A program made the translations under genes and the position numbers. From Ochromonas danica (lineage: Eukaryota; Sar; Chrysophyceae; Chromulinales; Chromulinaceae), in assembly GCA_015146655.1 (NCBI GenBank), contig VKHL01000036.1, positions 124,001-188,000 on the forward strand: DNA of 64,000 bases, in the 5' to 3' direction. The notes under the pieces are model-generated. The model did no database searches, was not told where the DNA came from, and was given only the letters and a program-made list of their open reading frames with translations. Positions 20,078 to 32,172 of this stretch are shown here, one piece after another (position 1 is the first letter of the stretch; every line of letters begins with the position of its first letter).

Positions 20078-21668
20078 TAATATCACTTCCCCAAAGAGAT
20101 ATCTCTATCCCTGGATACATTCTGGAGAAAGTGGGTGCTTAAAGGGCTTCTTTCCAAGGAACGCACGGACAAGCGGCCTCTTGTGCCTGATAGCACCTAC
20201 TGGAGGGTCACAAGATGATCTGTCATCTCTAACTTTAGTCATAACAAAGACTTTTCATAGTAGAAGAATACTGGCAATAAGAGAAGACAGAATAAAGCGG
20301 CCATGTTTTAATTAAATCCACTACTAAAACATCGTCTTTGGTACTGATAATATCTCATCTTTTGATATGGTGATGAGAAGCAAGAGCTCTCAATTGATGT
20401 AAAGACAAGTTGGATGACAAGTCAGTCCACAGACAGTGTAGCATGTCTTCACTGTCGTCCGCCAGCGTCTTCCACCACCGAAGACGAGGGAGAGAGATCC
20501 ACTACGATAGCAGGCAAGAGCAATAATCAGAATATTGTAAAGGAATAAAAGAAATAAACAGCAGGGAAAGCTGTCTGGTAGAGGAGGTGAACAAGACTGC
20601 CAGCAAAACAGACATTCTCATTAAGTCAAGGTCCTCCTCTACCAGAGGTTGATTTTCCAAAGATTCGGCACTCGAGTTTCATGGGGTGATAAACGTCAAG
20701 TTTTTGACTACTTTGGTAGGCTACTCTTGACAAAGAGCACAGTGGAAGCAGAGTCTTACCTCGAGCTGTGGAGGAGATTCTTCTATTCTTGCAGGTCACT
20801 ACAACTTCTCACAAAAGTTTCATGGTATCATAACTAGAACGCACACTTGCGTTTGTTCATTTCTCAGAGCATTGTTTTGCAAATAGAGTGTCTGGTTCTT
20901 TAGACTATTTGATTTTGGGTGATGAATGGTCGTCGGTGGTGCTGCACTCCACTGGGTCTCTGTGTGTGTCGGTTGGGTGTGTGTGTGTGCGGTGTGTGGG
21001 TGGGTGTCCGTTTGTGGTGCGAAGGATTGCGCGGGATGGAATGACAACAAGTGCGAAGAAAAGGGGGAAAGATTAGCGAGGATATTCTGCACAATAGGCA
21101 GCAGTCGGATAAACAAGAAGGATAGATCATTAAAATAGATCATTAAAATAAAGAGAAGGATAGTACAATCAGCGCAATGAGTGACCAATCGTTATTGCTT
21201 CATATTTCTTATACTTATTAAACCAGAGAAGATTTTTCTACCAACAACATCTAAGAAAAGACGGATAACCAGGAATACAAAAAGCATGTAAACAGTCATC
21301 AAGAGCAACGATAGTATTCAGAGTAAGGTACCTTAACCTTAGTTTACCCTCTTCATACCGAGAAAGATCCCCACACTAGAATAAGTAGAAAATTTGTGGG
21401 TGGAAAGAAAGAAAGAAAATTCGTCAACGACGAGCAGGTGTAATGTATTCCTCAATTGATTATAGCGTAGGCCTCATCCTAACAGATGGCACTCATCACA
21501 TGTGACGAGTGTCAAGTGATCGACGGATCAATCTTACAACTAGTAGGTCATTTGATATCATACAAGATACACAAGGTAGAAAGCAGGCAGCATCCAAAAT
21601 CTAGATTTCTTTTGCTGGTAGAATCACTTGGTTAAGGGTTAACGGGGGTGGAATGGGGAAGGGGCAAT
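20078..21668. other. Gene-poor 1.6-kb region
   Basis: No gene can be called with confidence in this stretch. It contains a 14-bp perfect inverted repeat (20574-20587 and 20633-20646), a TG-rich tract (about 20957-21013), and coding-like stretches without a convincing complete model: a plus-strand open frame at 20649-20837 that lacks an ATG, and a minus-strand exon-like frame at 20501-20354 behind a TAG acceptor ('LRWWKTLADDSEDM'). The part next to 21669 is presumably the 3' UTR of the cold-shock gene. No tRNA or snRNA seen. Confidence 0.4.
20574..20646. repeat. 14-bp inverted repeat with 45-nt loop
   Basis: TCTGGTAGAGGAGG at 20574-20587 is the exact reverse complement of CCTCCTCTACCAGA at 20633-20646, with a 45-nt loop. 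It would form a stable stem in RNA. It sits in the gene-poor region, so it may be part of a non-coding RNA or chance; no poly-T terminator follows. Confidence 0.6.
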
Positions 21669-21944
21669 TTAATAGCGAGGAGCATAAGGCTTAGGTCTGG
21701 GTCTAGCGCCCTGCACAGGGGCACCAGCAGGGCCAGTGACATTGATAGCACTGATTCTGCCTCGCTCCTTATCCTCAGTCACTTCGAACTCCACGGTCTC
21801 GCCCTCAGCCAAGGAACGGAAACCTTCAGCATGGATGGCAGTTTGGTGAACGAAGATATCTTTTCCACCGTCATCAGGGACAATAAAACCAAATCCCTTG
21901 GTAGCATCGAAGAACTTAACCTTTCCAGTGAGTCTAGCAGCCAT
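21669..21944 (-). CDS. Cold-shock-domain RNA-binding protein
   Basis: Single exon, 91 aa. The cold-shock domain fills residues 4-70, with RNP1 'KGFGFI' and RNP2 'DIFVH' both intact and '[14 protein letters not shown]' at the start. The C-terminus is a short Pro/Arg tail ('[12 protein letters not shown]'). Length and layout match bacterial CspA-like proteins and small eukaryotic CSD proteins; it should bind single-stranded RNA or DNA and act as an RNA chaperone. No targeting peptide. It runs away from the MFS transporter gene. Confidence 0.95.
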   Translation of the reverse strand: MAARLTGKVKFFDATKGFGFIVPDDGGKDIFVHQTAIHAEGFRSLAEGETVEFEVTEDKERGRISAINVTGPAGAPVQGARPRPKPYAPRY

Positions 21945-22357
21945 AATTAAATTAAGGAACGGGTAGATCGAAGCAACAATGAGTTGGATGAAATGGATTC
22001 TTTCACTGTTTGGGGCCGTGCAGAGCGCCGCACGCCAGCCTCGCCTCGCCGCCCACCGGCGCGGTGAAGTTCAACCGCGACAGAACCACTGAATTTGTCT
22101 CACCACGCGCCGTAATAAATATTCATTTCCCAGTGCAAGGTAATAATAATAATATCTGTGAGGCTGGCGCACTGGCTGGAATCTGCTGTGTGGGAGGGAA
22201 TCTGTGGGAAGTTAACGGCCAGAGAGAATGAAGGCAAGGCGAGCAAGGCGAAGGAGGGTAGCAGCAGCCATCGTTCGGGAACAGCTCTGACATTCAACCA
22301 GAACAATCTTCCTACAGTAACGAGTAAATTCTTACTATCTAGAGTTGAGAGTAAAGC
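21945..22357. other. Divergent promoter region of cold-shock and MFS transporter genes
   Basis: A 413-bp spacer between two divergent ATGs. It holds a strongly GC-rich patch (about 22013-22080) that contrasts with the AT-rich surroundings, and a short AAT run at about 22141-22152. No TTAACTTAA motif is present. No gene seen. Confidence 0.45.
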
Positions 22358-24182
22358 ATGTTGTCGAAAGATCCCTTAGGTGATAAGGCCACTGCTCTGG
22401 CAGAGATTGATCAGATCAATCTCAATGTCAAGCCACTCTCCAAGTTCATTACATGTGAGTGAGATAATGTACTCTCTGTTATGATGATGATCATGATGGA
22501 ATTATTATTTCCCAGTCTGTACCATGGACTCTATTCTATTGGATGTGACGGATCACTGACTCCCTCTGCTATCATCTTGTCTCATTGCCTCATCGTTTGT
22601 GTTTTGTGTGTTGAGCAGCTGTGGGCAACTTCTCCATCCAGTACAACTTCCAGTCCATTAGTATCGCCCTGCTAGTCATGGCTGCTGGTGTCTGTACCTC
22701 CAGTGAGGAAGACTGCAAAGATGGCACACAAGCTTCCTGGGTGACCACCTCAGCCTCGGCCACAGTCTTCATAGGTGCCATCACAGGCCAGCTCACGGTA
22801 ATACCCTCCTCCTCCTCTTCCTCCTCCTCCTCCTGCTCCTGCTACTGTGGTTCATCTTGTATCATATGTGGCATGACCAGATGGGCTATGCGGGAGACAT
22901 GATGGGTCGCAATGCTGCCATGACCATGACCCTCTCCCTTGTTGTCCTCGGTGCTCTTCTCTCTGCTCTGGCTTCTCAAGGCAGTCCCACTGCTATCTAT
23001 GTCATCATTATCATCTCTCGCTTCGTGTTAGGCATTGGTGCTGGTGGAGTCTATCCTCTCAGCGCTACAAAGGCTGCCGAGGACAGTGGACATGGTGGAG
23101 GCACTGTCGATGTTCGCGCTGCTGCCATGGCTTTCTTTTGGCAACAACCAGGTGCCATGGCTCCTTGGCTATTAGCTCTGCTCCTTGCTGCGATCCCAGG
23201 CCTGTCCAACACTGCCATCTGGAGGCTGTTGCTCGGTCTCGGTGCTCTCCCTGCTGCTATGGTCGTGGCGATGTCTGTCTATGAGATGAAGTTGAAGAGT
23301 CGTGCTCGTGAGCTACAAGAACAGTTTGATCCTCATCAAGCTGCTATCGTAAATGAAGCACAGGGGCATAACAAAGACAACGCTGTCATTCGTGAAGCAT
23401 TGTCTAAATGGTCGACTTGGAAAGATCTCATTGCCACAGGCGGTGGATGGTTTCTTTACGATATTGCCTACTATGGAGTGAATCTGTTTGGTGGAGAGAT
23501 TTTGTCTAAGATTGACCCCAGTGATGATGACAATATCTCATCTCATGGTAGTATCGTTCATCTAGCAGGCGAACAGTTGATTGGCTTGAGTATGGGCATT
23601 CCAGCCTGTTTGTTGTCTATCCTCTGTCTCTCTTATTGCTCGACACGGACATTACAAGTCGTTGGCTTCCTTATGATAGCTTTCTTCTTCTTCCTCTTGG
23701 CTATCCTCTTTGTGCCTCTGAGAGACAACAATACTGATGCCCTCTTTGCTTTGTATATTCTTCTCTTATTCTCTCTTTCCTTTGGGCCTAACCTTACCAC
23801 CTATATCCTCCCTGCACAAACCTATCCCAAGAAAGTTAGAGCTACATTAAATGGCATTTCAGCAGCCTGTGGTAAGCTGGGAGCCTTTGCTGGTGTTTAT
23901 CTCTTCGGGTCCATTGCGGAGGCTTCGTCCTATCCCACCGTCATGGCCATCTGCGCGGGTATCTCTTTGGTTGGAGCCTGGGTGTCTTATCAATTCATTA
24001 CGAATGCTGATGCGACTCGTGTTATTGATCGGAAGAGTTCCACTTCTTCTGGACCCGCAGGGGAAGGACAGGCGATAGATCAAGAGGCGCACTTCCTGAG
24101 CTCGACCATCACACCGCTCATGGATGATCACAGTGTACATGACTCCTCGCATAGCTCTGTCTACTCCCCAGGAAAGCTCTAG
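22358..24182 (+). CDS. MFS transporter, phosphate:H+ symporter (PHS)-like
   Basis: Exons 22358-22454, 22619-22797 and 22881-24182 with matching phases (1, 0); 525 aa. Predicted twelve-helix major facilitator. The loop after helix 2 reads 'GYAGDMMGRNAAM', the MFS signature, and helix 4 carries 'GIGAGGVYPLSATKAAED', very like the 'GxGxGGDYPLSAT' block of PHO84/PHT1 phosphate transporters. The second half has 'LPAQTYPKKVRATLNGISAA', also typical of the sugar/phosphate branch. Asp of GGDYP is replaced by Val here, so substrate may differ from inorganic phosphate. The C-terminal tail is cytosolic and Ser-rich. The second intron holds a CTCCTC polypyrimidine run. Confidence 0.86.
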
Positions 24183-24400
24183 TAGACTGCTTTCCACACA
24201 GTCCCTCCCTTACCTTACCTTACCTTACCCTCCCCTTGGTGCAGCGTGCGTTGCTCTCGTTCGTCTCTGTCTGCTCATGCTCACCTCCACCACTTGTTGT
24301 ATAGAGGTTAGATTAGCTGCGCATAGTGGTGAATGTCTAATTGTCATCTCGAAGTTACTTTCTGTTATTTACCAATTGTTCTATTGCACAAATCTCACAA

Positions 24401-27400
24401 CTAAAGGCCACCAACACCACCAGTGAGTGTGAGAGGACCAGTAGTGCGAACATCATAAAGTTTGGCATCTACACCAACGATGAGTGGGACAGGATCCATT
24501 CCTCGAGTCTGGCAGAGAGATCCAATGCGGTCTTCGAGATGTTGCATGGCCTCGAACTGCATTTGTGCCTCTCTCCAAGCCTGCCATTGGTCTTGCCGAC
24601 TGCGCTGCTGTTGAGCGCGTAGACTCGAAGAACCTGCAGTGGGATCAACAGTCTGGGATAGAGGGATTCCATCAGCACTTGTGGTGCGCAAAGCAGCCGA
24701 ACGAGGCGGTGGCAAGAAGCGTCGACTGTGTCCGCCTACTGCTGCTGCTGCTGTTGCAGTCTTTGCATTATGTCCTCCAGCTGCTGCTGTTCCCTCTTTA
24801 ACAGAGGCTGAAGAGCTTGGAGGATGTGGTTGAGTTGATCTCTTTCCACGCAGTCCAGCAGGAGTCTTGACTTCAATGCCCAGCAATTCCATCAACTCCT
24901 CAGCAGTACTACCACCTCCTCCAGCGATGCCAATCTTCAATCCCTCTGGCATACTTCCTCCTCCACCATCGCCCATGGATCCTCCACTATTGTGTAGATC
25001 ACCTAATTGGTCAATCGCCTTCTTCTGTAAATGAATATATCGTCCCGTCTTCCTCAAAGCGTTGAGTTCCTTCGTGAGCAAGACATTCTCTCGCATCATT
25101 TTACTTAAATCACGTCGATGAACTACTGCTTCTGTCTTCATTGCACGACGCAAAGAATCTAAACTACGTTCCATTTGTTCACGATCACGATTGTAAAGTT
25201 GTTGCGGATCTTCTAAATCTCTTTTCTTCGCTGCATTCTCTCCCATCATAGCAGGTGAGACATCTTCTTGTACATAAATACGATACATACGAATAACTTT
25301 AGATTTAAAGACTTGTAAGTCATTCCTTACAGTCCAAAGCTCTTGAATATCTCGTCGGAACTTATCCATGAATCTCTCTGAAATAGCACATCGTTCATCT
25401 TGAGAGTCAAGTTCTGTACGAATACCTTCCATTTTCAATTTGAGCTCTTCTATCATGAGGTTAAGTGCTTGATTACTCTTCTCATATTGTTCTAATTCCA
25501 AATTCATTTCTTCGATTTGTTTTCGCATTGTATTAATCTCATTCTCACGTGGTGCAATTTGTAATTTAAGTTCTTTTATTTTGTAATCCAAAACAAAACG
25601 AAACTTTTCCAATTCCTGTCAGTCAGTCAGACAGACACAAACAAAACAAACAAACAAACAACACCAACCAATCAATCAAAGTGAGTGTCATTAGAATGAT
25701 CAAAATGGTCTGACCTGATTCTTCTTCTTGAGGTCAAATATTCTCTTCTCTTTGTCCGTAATCGTCTCTTCTCGTTCACGTATTTCTTTCTTATGACTTT
25801 GAATATCCTTCTCTAATGTATGGATAGTCTCATAGAGACGTTGTTCTTTATCTCTCAATCGCTTAATTTCCATCTTCTGACTTGAGAACTCTTTAGCTAA
25901 GGACTCATGATTCTTCGTCATGATCGTGTGCTGTCCCATTAATTGTTGTGCCATTTCTTCTTCTTGTTGTAGTTTAGCATCATATCGAATCTTCATCTCA
26001 GCCATCTCACGATCACCATCTAGTTCAGTATCCTTTTTGACTTCCTCATAACTCACACTTTGTTTCTCCTTCTCTGTTGACAATGATTCTTGTAAATGTT
26101 GTTCCATAGATAATCGACGAGAATAATCTGCAGAGAGATCAGCTAAATATTGTCGATGACTTTCTAAGAGTACTTCATTCTCTTCTTGCCATCTTCTCTG
26201 TGCCATTTCAATCTCTTGTTGTAAATCTTTATGACGATTTTCTTCTGCATTTTGTTTGGATTTGTATTTAAATTCAATACTTTGTAATTCATGAGAATGT
26301 TTCTCTTCTAATGCTTTGACTTTACGATCAAAATCTCGTTCAATACTTTTCTTTTCGTTTTCTAATTCTTCATATTTCATCTTTTCGGCTTTTAATTGAC
26401 CCAAGAATTTCTCTGTGATTTCTTTGAGTCGGTCTTTATGTTCAAGTTCTTTCAAACGCATTTGATGGTCATTACTAGCGTTAAGTTCTTCGACTGTTTG
26501 AGTCAATTGTGCAATTTGTGCTTTACGTGCCTCAAGGTCTGTCTTGTGGATGACCACTTCCTCTACGAAGTCAAATGCCACAAGACCTTCTCGTTGTTTG
26601 CCTGGAGACTTTGCACCTGCTGCTGTTACTGCTGTTCCTGCTGTTGTATTGGTGAATGCTTCAAATTCTGATATGATAATGCATCCATTGGCATCGCCGG
26701 AGTAAACGGTGTTGCCATCGCTGGAGAGGGCCAAGGCTGTGATGGGCGCACTATGCAAAGTGTTCATCTCGAGGATGGGAGCAGTACCTCCACCACCTAG
26801 CGAAGGCACTGTCAATGTCACCACGATCGCACAGGGTGTGCTGGTTGTGGAATTGGCGTTGGCTCTAACGCCTGCAGCGGGAGATTTCCCGCCACTGCTC
26901 TCATCCATAGGGACCAAGGCGGAAGAAGAGGAAGATGTCCCCATGAGCAACAGCTTGCGAGTCTCATCGAAGATCATATGATCGACGAAGGACTGCAGAT
27001 CGATGGTCTTGGAAGTCTTGACGACGATACTGTCTGGCATGGCTCCTCCCGCTCCTCCACCAACAGCACCTGCTCCAGCCGGCACCAGTCCACCAGCATT
27101 AGTTGGCACATCCGTTCGTCCAAAAGCGAGTTCACGGATCAATTTGTCATGTGTTGCAATGAAGACGGAGCTGCCATCGGTCGGGCCAGCACCCACAGCG
27201 ATGGGCACTGTGCCGGGATAATGTTCCGCTCGCTTAGCCACAGGAAACAAATCCCAATAATAAACAGTACCTTCTGCACCAACTGTAATAATTTGTGAAT
27301 CACAATTCAACCAAAGAATAGAACGAATTCGATTATTATGTCCACGTAAAGTCGCCACAGCCGTGCCCGTGTGTGTTTGATAAACAATCAGATTTGTTCC

Positions 27401-28762
27401 CGCTGCTGCTGCAAGATAATGTCCACCACGAGAGAACTTGATGAGATTGACTTGTCTCACAGCAATCTCTCGAGAGGTATAGATCTCTTCTAGCAATAAT
27501 GTCAAGAGACGGATTTTGTCTGGGAAGAGAACAGCACAATAAAGGCCAGAGGGATGCAAAGACAGTCCTTGAGGTTCTTCATCAAATTGACGACTTAATT
27601 CCACTTTCCTTTCAATAGGATTCCAAATACGTAATATGCAATCACGACTACAAGTGACAAGAAGAGGTTTCCATAAAGAAACATCTAATCCTGTAATAGC
27701 TGCTTCTCCTCGACTATTAGGACAAGGGAAGTTTGCAAAAAGAGGTTCAAAAGATAGTCTCAATCCTTCCTTGACATTATTTAGATTGCTTAAAGAAGAA
27801 GCAAGTAGTTGCTGACGAGAAGTCGCACAAACCAGCACATCTTCTGCTCCTAACGCAAACTCCAACAAATCTCCCACTTCCTCTGATAGATGAAGTACAT
27901 CCTCTAAGAGATACTTCTCTTTCACTTCTTCATGTCGATCAAACAATTTAATCTCTCCATTTAATGAGCCAAGGATAAATCCTCGACCAGATGTTTGCAG
28001 GCAGAGGGCAGGGTAAGGGTCCTCTTCCTGCACTTGATCCGCTTTCACCGTGCTAATGTATCCACGAAACTCAAAGTTCTCAATCATAAGCAACTCACCA
28101 GCTTCTGTACCAATAATTAACGTTTCTTCTCCAAGCCAACAATGAGAAATGAAACTCGCCTGGTCACGACGTACTGTGAGGGCCATTGGCCGTAATTGCC
28201 CTTCAACAAAACGAAACAATCGCAAGACAGATCTACCTAAGACTAGGATGACTGTATTATCCCATGGACAGAATGAGATGGCATGGACGGAATTGTCTTC
28301 AGACTGTGCGATACGGACGGAACAAATTGCTTTAGCAGCTTTCTCAACATGCCACAGAATGAGATTCCAGTCTGGTCCTGCGCCTTGAGTCAAGAGAAAC
28401 CTCCCGTCATCTGAGAAGGCTAAGCATTTGATTTCTTTGGAGGCAATGTCACTAGAAGCCAGGACTTTCTTTCGTCTCAAAGTTTTAGCATCATAAAAGG
28501 TAACAATAGCATTTGGATCCACTTTTTCCGCTACAGCAATTAGTTTCTTACTGAAACAAGCAGCAATCGCAGTGAAGCCCAGGGATTGGTGTTGGTAGGT
28601 GTTGGTGGCAGGAATAAAGACCTGCTCGCGTAACTCTGTGTTGAGGATGACGACTTGGTGGCCACAGACATAGGCTAGACTATGATCTTCCACAAAGGTC
28701 AAGCAATTCTTGACATTACCATTAATACCTAAAGCTTGCCTTACAACAAGCTTTCCACTCAT
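24401..28762 (-). CDS. CFAP57: Cilia- and flagella-associated protein 57 (CFAP57/WDR65)
   Basis: Two exons, 28762-25715 and 25615-24401, joined in phase 0 across a 99-bp intron; 1420 aa. The first half is a double WD40 propeller (about residues 10-690: 'HAISFCPWDNTVILVLG', 'LLVTCSRDCILRIWNP', 'IITVGAEGTVYYWDL'). The second half is a long coiled coil (about 740-1180). The splice reconstitutes 'FDLKKKNQELEKFRFVLDYK', the best-conserved block of CFAP57, followed by 'IKELKLQIAPRENEI'. The protein belongs to the inner-arm dynein docking/regulatory machinery of motile axonemes. The C-terminal 200 residues are Gly/Ala/Ser-rich and lineage-specific. Its presence shows the organism has a flagellate stage. 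Three 28-bp repeats lie 75 bp upstream of the ATG. Confidence 0.95.
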
Positions 28763-28836
28763 GGCTGAGTTAGTGATGGATTGATTCAAAGTCAATGAAT
28801 CGATGGGATCAGGTCAGCGACCGTTTTTCCCTCAGT

Positions 28837-28918
28837 ACTTCCCTCTTAACTTAACCCTAACAGCACTTCCCTCTTAACTTAAAGCTAACGTAACTTCCCT
28901 CTTAACTTAACTCTAACC
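28837..28918. repeat. Three tandem 28-bp repeats with TTAACTTAA core
   Basis: ACTTCCCTCTTAACTTAA begins at 28837, 28865 and 28893, an exact 28-bp period, each followed by a variable 'nnCTAAC' segment. The array lies 75-156 bp upstream of the CFAP57 ATG and 183-264 bp upstream of the small gene at 29101. The core is the same TTAACTTAA word found in other promoters here. The period is not helical-turn exact (2.7 turns). Likely a duplicated upstream activating site. Confidence 0.75.
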
Positions 28919-29100
28919 GGTAGTTGCTGTTATCATCTATCATCGTTTATATGTAGTTGATCTCCATGGCTTGGCTTTGCGCTTTGTCGACAACCTATTA
29001 GATTTGGCTGAGGAAATATCTAACCTAATGGCGCTAATTTACTACTAGACTATTATGTGAAAGTTTCAACACGTTTCAATCATTAACTTAAAATGTTAAA

Positions 29101-29333
29101 ATGGCACGACGACTAGATCCTTTCCGTCTTTACCTTTTACCCAGGCAAACGAGCAAAACAAACAGCTACACAAACCACGAGTGAGTCTCAACAACAATCA
29201 CAGCCAATGCACCTGGCCAAATAAATCTCTTAGCAACATGGTTCGCCAAGGACAGTCTGGATTGGATGAGAAACACAGGTCGGCCAGCCTGGTCACAGAT
29301 CCAATGATTAGGCTGAGAGCAGAGCCATTATGA
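29101..29333 (+). CDS. Predicted small two-exon protein (59 aa)
   Basis: Exons 29101-29180 and 29234-29333 with a 53-bp intron (GTGAGT...CTCTTAG). Phase 2 at the donor matches phase at the acceptor and the joined frame runs from ATG to TGA without stops. The product starts 'MARRLDPFRLYLLPRQTSK' and ends 'DPMIRLRAEPL'. The basic, amphipathic N-terminus would suit mitochondrial import. It is too short in each exon for a normal frame search. It lies in the 610-bp gap between CFAP57 and the RAP gene and stops 39 bp from the latter's stop. I do not recognise a family. Evidence is splice/frame coherence only. Confidence 0.42.
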
Positions 29334-29372
29334 CCCTATGTACATAAATACAAGACACGGCGACGCAGCAGG

Positions 29373-31859
29373 CTATTCTCGACCACTGGGAGAACGAGGA
29401 TAAACAACGTCATTCCGCAAACCCCATCGAATGACATTTGCAAAGGCATTGTTGAATGATTTCCAGGCATTTCCAAAAACATCATCTCTCTCGCGAGCAG
29501 CTGTGAGCAAGACTGCAGCCAACTCTTTGCCCAGCGCATCAGCTCCCACCTTCTCCTCTTCATCATAGCTGATTCGATGAAAGACAGCAGAAGGATAGCT
29601 ATTGCGGTAGAGAAATTGCTTGAGAAGATCGCTACGGCGCAGCTGGCCATCATGACGATAATGATGAGGTCCGTCCACCTCTAACAATACCAAGACTTGA
29701 CCGCGTCGAAGAATGGCCGCATCCACGGGGAAGATTCCTTCTAATCCACTCCATTCCTTTGTCACTTCGAAGTCATGGCTTCCTGGAAGATCCTTTATCG
29801 CTTGTTTTAGACCATTCATCACTCGTTGCTCTAGCTTAGAGGCAGTCGAAGCTGAAGTTGAAACAGAATGGACAGCCAAAAGGCTCGCAGGGATACGACG
29901 ATTATCCATGAGCACTTGTCTTGCCTTGACGTACTGCACAAATGTGCGGATTTGTTCGTTTTCTTTTAAGCTAGTGATGCGTTCATAATGCTGGCGGATA
30001 ATGTCCAGCATGGCTTCATGGACTCCTCGATAGGCCACGCCAGTGCAATCTTGAGCATCAAAGCAGAGCAAAGACAGGCCGTGAGCTGCGTTTGCCACTT
30101 CCTTAGGCACTGTCATATTATTGCTCAATCTTCGTAATGCGCTGTTGATGCCCCACTTCACTGGCTCGGCGAGCATGTCCCAGCTTGCCTCTCCACCGCT
30201 CAACCCCCAAATGGTCAAGGAAAGCTCACTTGAACTCATTTCTTCCAAATTCTTCTCCACAGCCTGAAGTATAGCTGTTCGAGCAGCAGAAGGGAAAGTA
30301 TCAAGGATAGCATCCATTTCAGCGAGGCTCCAAAGCAAGGTACTGACATCTCGGCCATTAAACTCATCTTGCAATCGCTCCAGTTGAGCGTAAAATGATT
30401 GCTGCAGTACAGCAGGAAGGTCTGTCCAGTGATAGCCAAGCTTGGAAAATCCCCTATCAACACATTGACATCCAGGCAAGGCAGTTGTTAAGCTGCATCA
30501 ATATTCACCAATCTGTTGTAAAGTAGCAGCCTTACCAGATAACATTTGTTAATGCCCAAGCACTAAGTTCTGGTAGAATATCAGTTGACCTTCTCAACAC
30601 GAGCTCATAAAGAGCAGGAGGCATTTCACTCGTAGTCAAACCCATACTACTTACTGCCCACAAACTGCCACTAATACCCTGGCATATAAATATATAAGAG
30701 AGAATGATTTAAAGCAGACCACAGTTATGCAGGGTAGAAAGTTACAAACCTTCCCATTAGATCCTTGCAACACTCTTGTGAACTGATCTAGAAGAGTTCT
30801 TCGTAACTCTGGAGTTACTTCATTCCAGACCAGGTCCATCTTGGCGAGGCCTAGAAGCATCATATTGGATGGAGAGGCAGTGCCCATGAGGGAACGTTTA
30901 ATATCCGCCACACGCTGTACTAGACGCTCCAGAATGGAAAGGCGGGAAGCCTTCACACCCAATGATCCTAGTGACCAGATTATTTTCGAGGCTTGCTGAG
31001 GTGTGAAGATATTCAGTTGAACAGAGATACGCTGGATGACGAGCGATTGCAACGAGGACGAGAAATCCTCATCCCATCGATATCCCATCCTTGCCAAAGC
31101 CCAAAATGTGGAAGCCAGCGTGTAGGATGATAACCTATGCATGGTTTTCTCCAATCGTATCAAAATGGACCGACTGCAATCAGCAGGCAAGCTGCTCTGT
31201 CGGGCGTCCATCTGTCCCAACGCCCACACTGCCTCTGGCCAAGTCTTATCACTTGCTTCTCGCAGAGCTGTATTGATCAAATTCATTTCTAGAAGTGTTG
31301 CTTTCATCATTGAAGACCAATTCACCCCCAGCTTTGCAGTGGAAATCAACAAAAGAAGAAGATCTTCTCCTTTCCATTGCCTTCCAATTCGATGGACTTG
31401 CTTGGCTAAGATATTGAAGTGAGTTTGAGGATTCCACTTGGGACTGAGAGACTTCAAGGCTGCTAGCGAGGAGAGTGTCGAGACCACCTCTCCCTGCTTC
31501 ATGCTCTGTCCGAAGAAGAGCAGCAGGTCGGCAATGTCAGCGCTTTCCTGCTTGTTGACAGACAGTTTGACTTCTTGACGTCGCTGTAATGCTCGAAAGA
31601 AGGCTTCACGAGATGATTTGAGTCTATTCGCTGACAATCGGTCACCAAAGGCATCTTGAGTGAGTTGAGAAGAGGATTGCTCGTGAATCATTCGAAGAGG
31701 TGCCAGCTTGGACAAGCAGCCGCTGTGAGATGGCATTGAAGAGGAGAGAAAGGCAGTAGAAGAGGTGATGGTTGTGTATGTTGGAAGGATTTGAAAAGCC
31801 AACGTGGCATGCGAGATGAGAAGAACTGTGAATAGAGAACAAACCAAAGAAGTGGTCAT
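29373..31859 (-). CDS. Plastid-targeted RAP-domain RNA-binding protein
   Basis: Exons 31859-30750, 30678-30536 and 30453-29373 with matching phases (0, 2); 777 aa. The N-terminus is a signal peptide ending 'SHATLAFQ', an ASAFAP-type plastid junction. The body is made of degenerate helical repeats with 'W(A/S)LxxM' cores ('AVWALGQMDAR', 'TFWALARMGYRW', 'IIWSLGSLGVK', 'LLWSLAEMDA'), as in FASTK/OPR-like organelle RNA proteins. The C-terminal RAP domain is clear: 'ILRRGQVLVLLEVDGPHHY' and 'KQFLYRNSYPSAVFHRISYD'. Such proteins bind organelle transcripts and control cleavage, stability or splicing. It shares a 313-bp divergent spacer with the ankyrin gene. First donor is GTTTGT. Confidence 0.88.
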
Positions 31860-32172
31860 CCTGACGTATTAACCCCAGCAGAACAATGAAGTGATTCTAA
31901 CTACTGGGGAACAATCACAAGGAAGAGACATAGATCACACCACCACAGGATGTGTTAAGAGGGTAGGTACAGTTGGTATCTTCTTCTCTTCTGTCTCTGT
32001 TCGCAAATGCAATGCAAAGCAATCAATCGAAGCAGAAGAAGAAGAAGCCAATTTGGCCACGTGGGCCTCACACGAAACACAGAAATGTAGAGTTTTAACC
32101 CCACTCCTCACCTCTTTCAAACCTCACTGATATTATTACCTCACGCGGAAATCAAAACAATGACAATTAAAA
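31860..32172. other. Divergent spacer between RAP and ankyrin genes
   Basis: A 313-bp spacer containing the promoters of both genes. Short frames on both strands lack splice partners or family features. No TTAACTTAA motif, repeat or RNA gene seen. Confidence 0.4.

Noticed and set aside
20820-21188. 122-residue minus-strand frame rich in His/Thr/Pro
   Set aside because: Composition is produced by the TG repeat tract; no start context, domain or splice partner.
28837-28918. CRISPR-like array
   Set aside because: Only three units, adjacent with no proper spacers, in a eukaryotic promoter; it is a tandem repeat.
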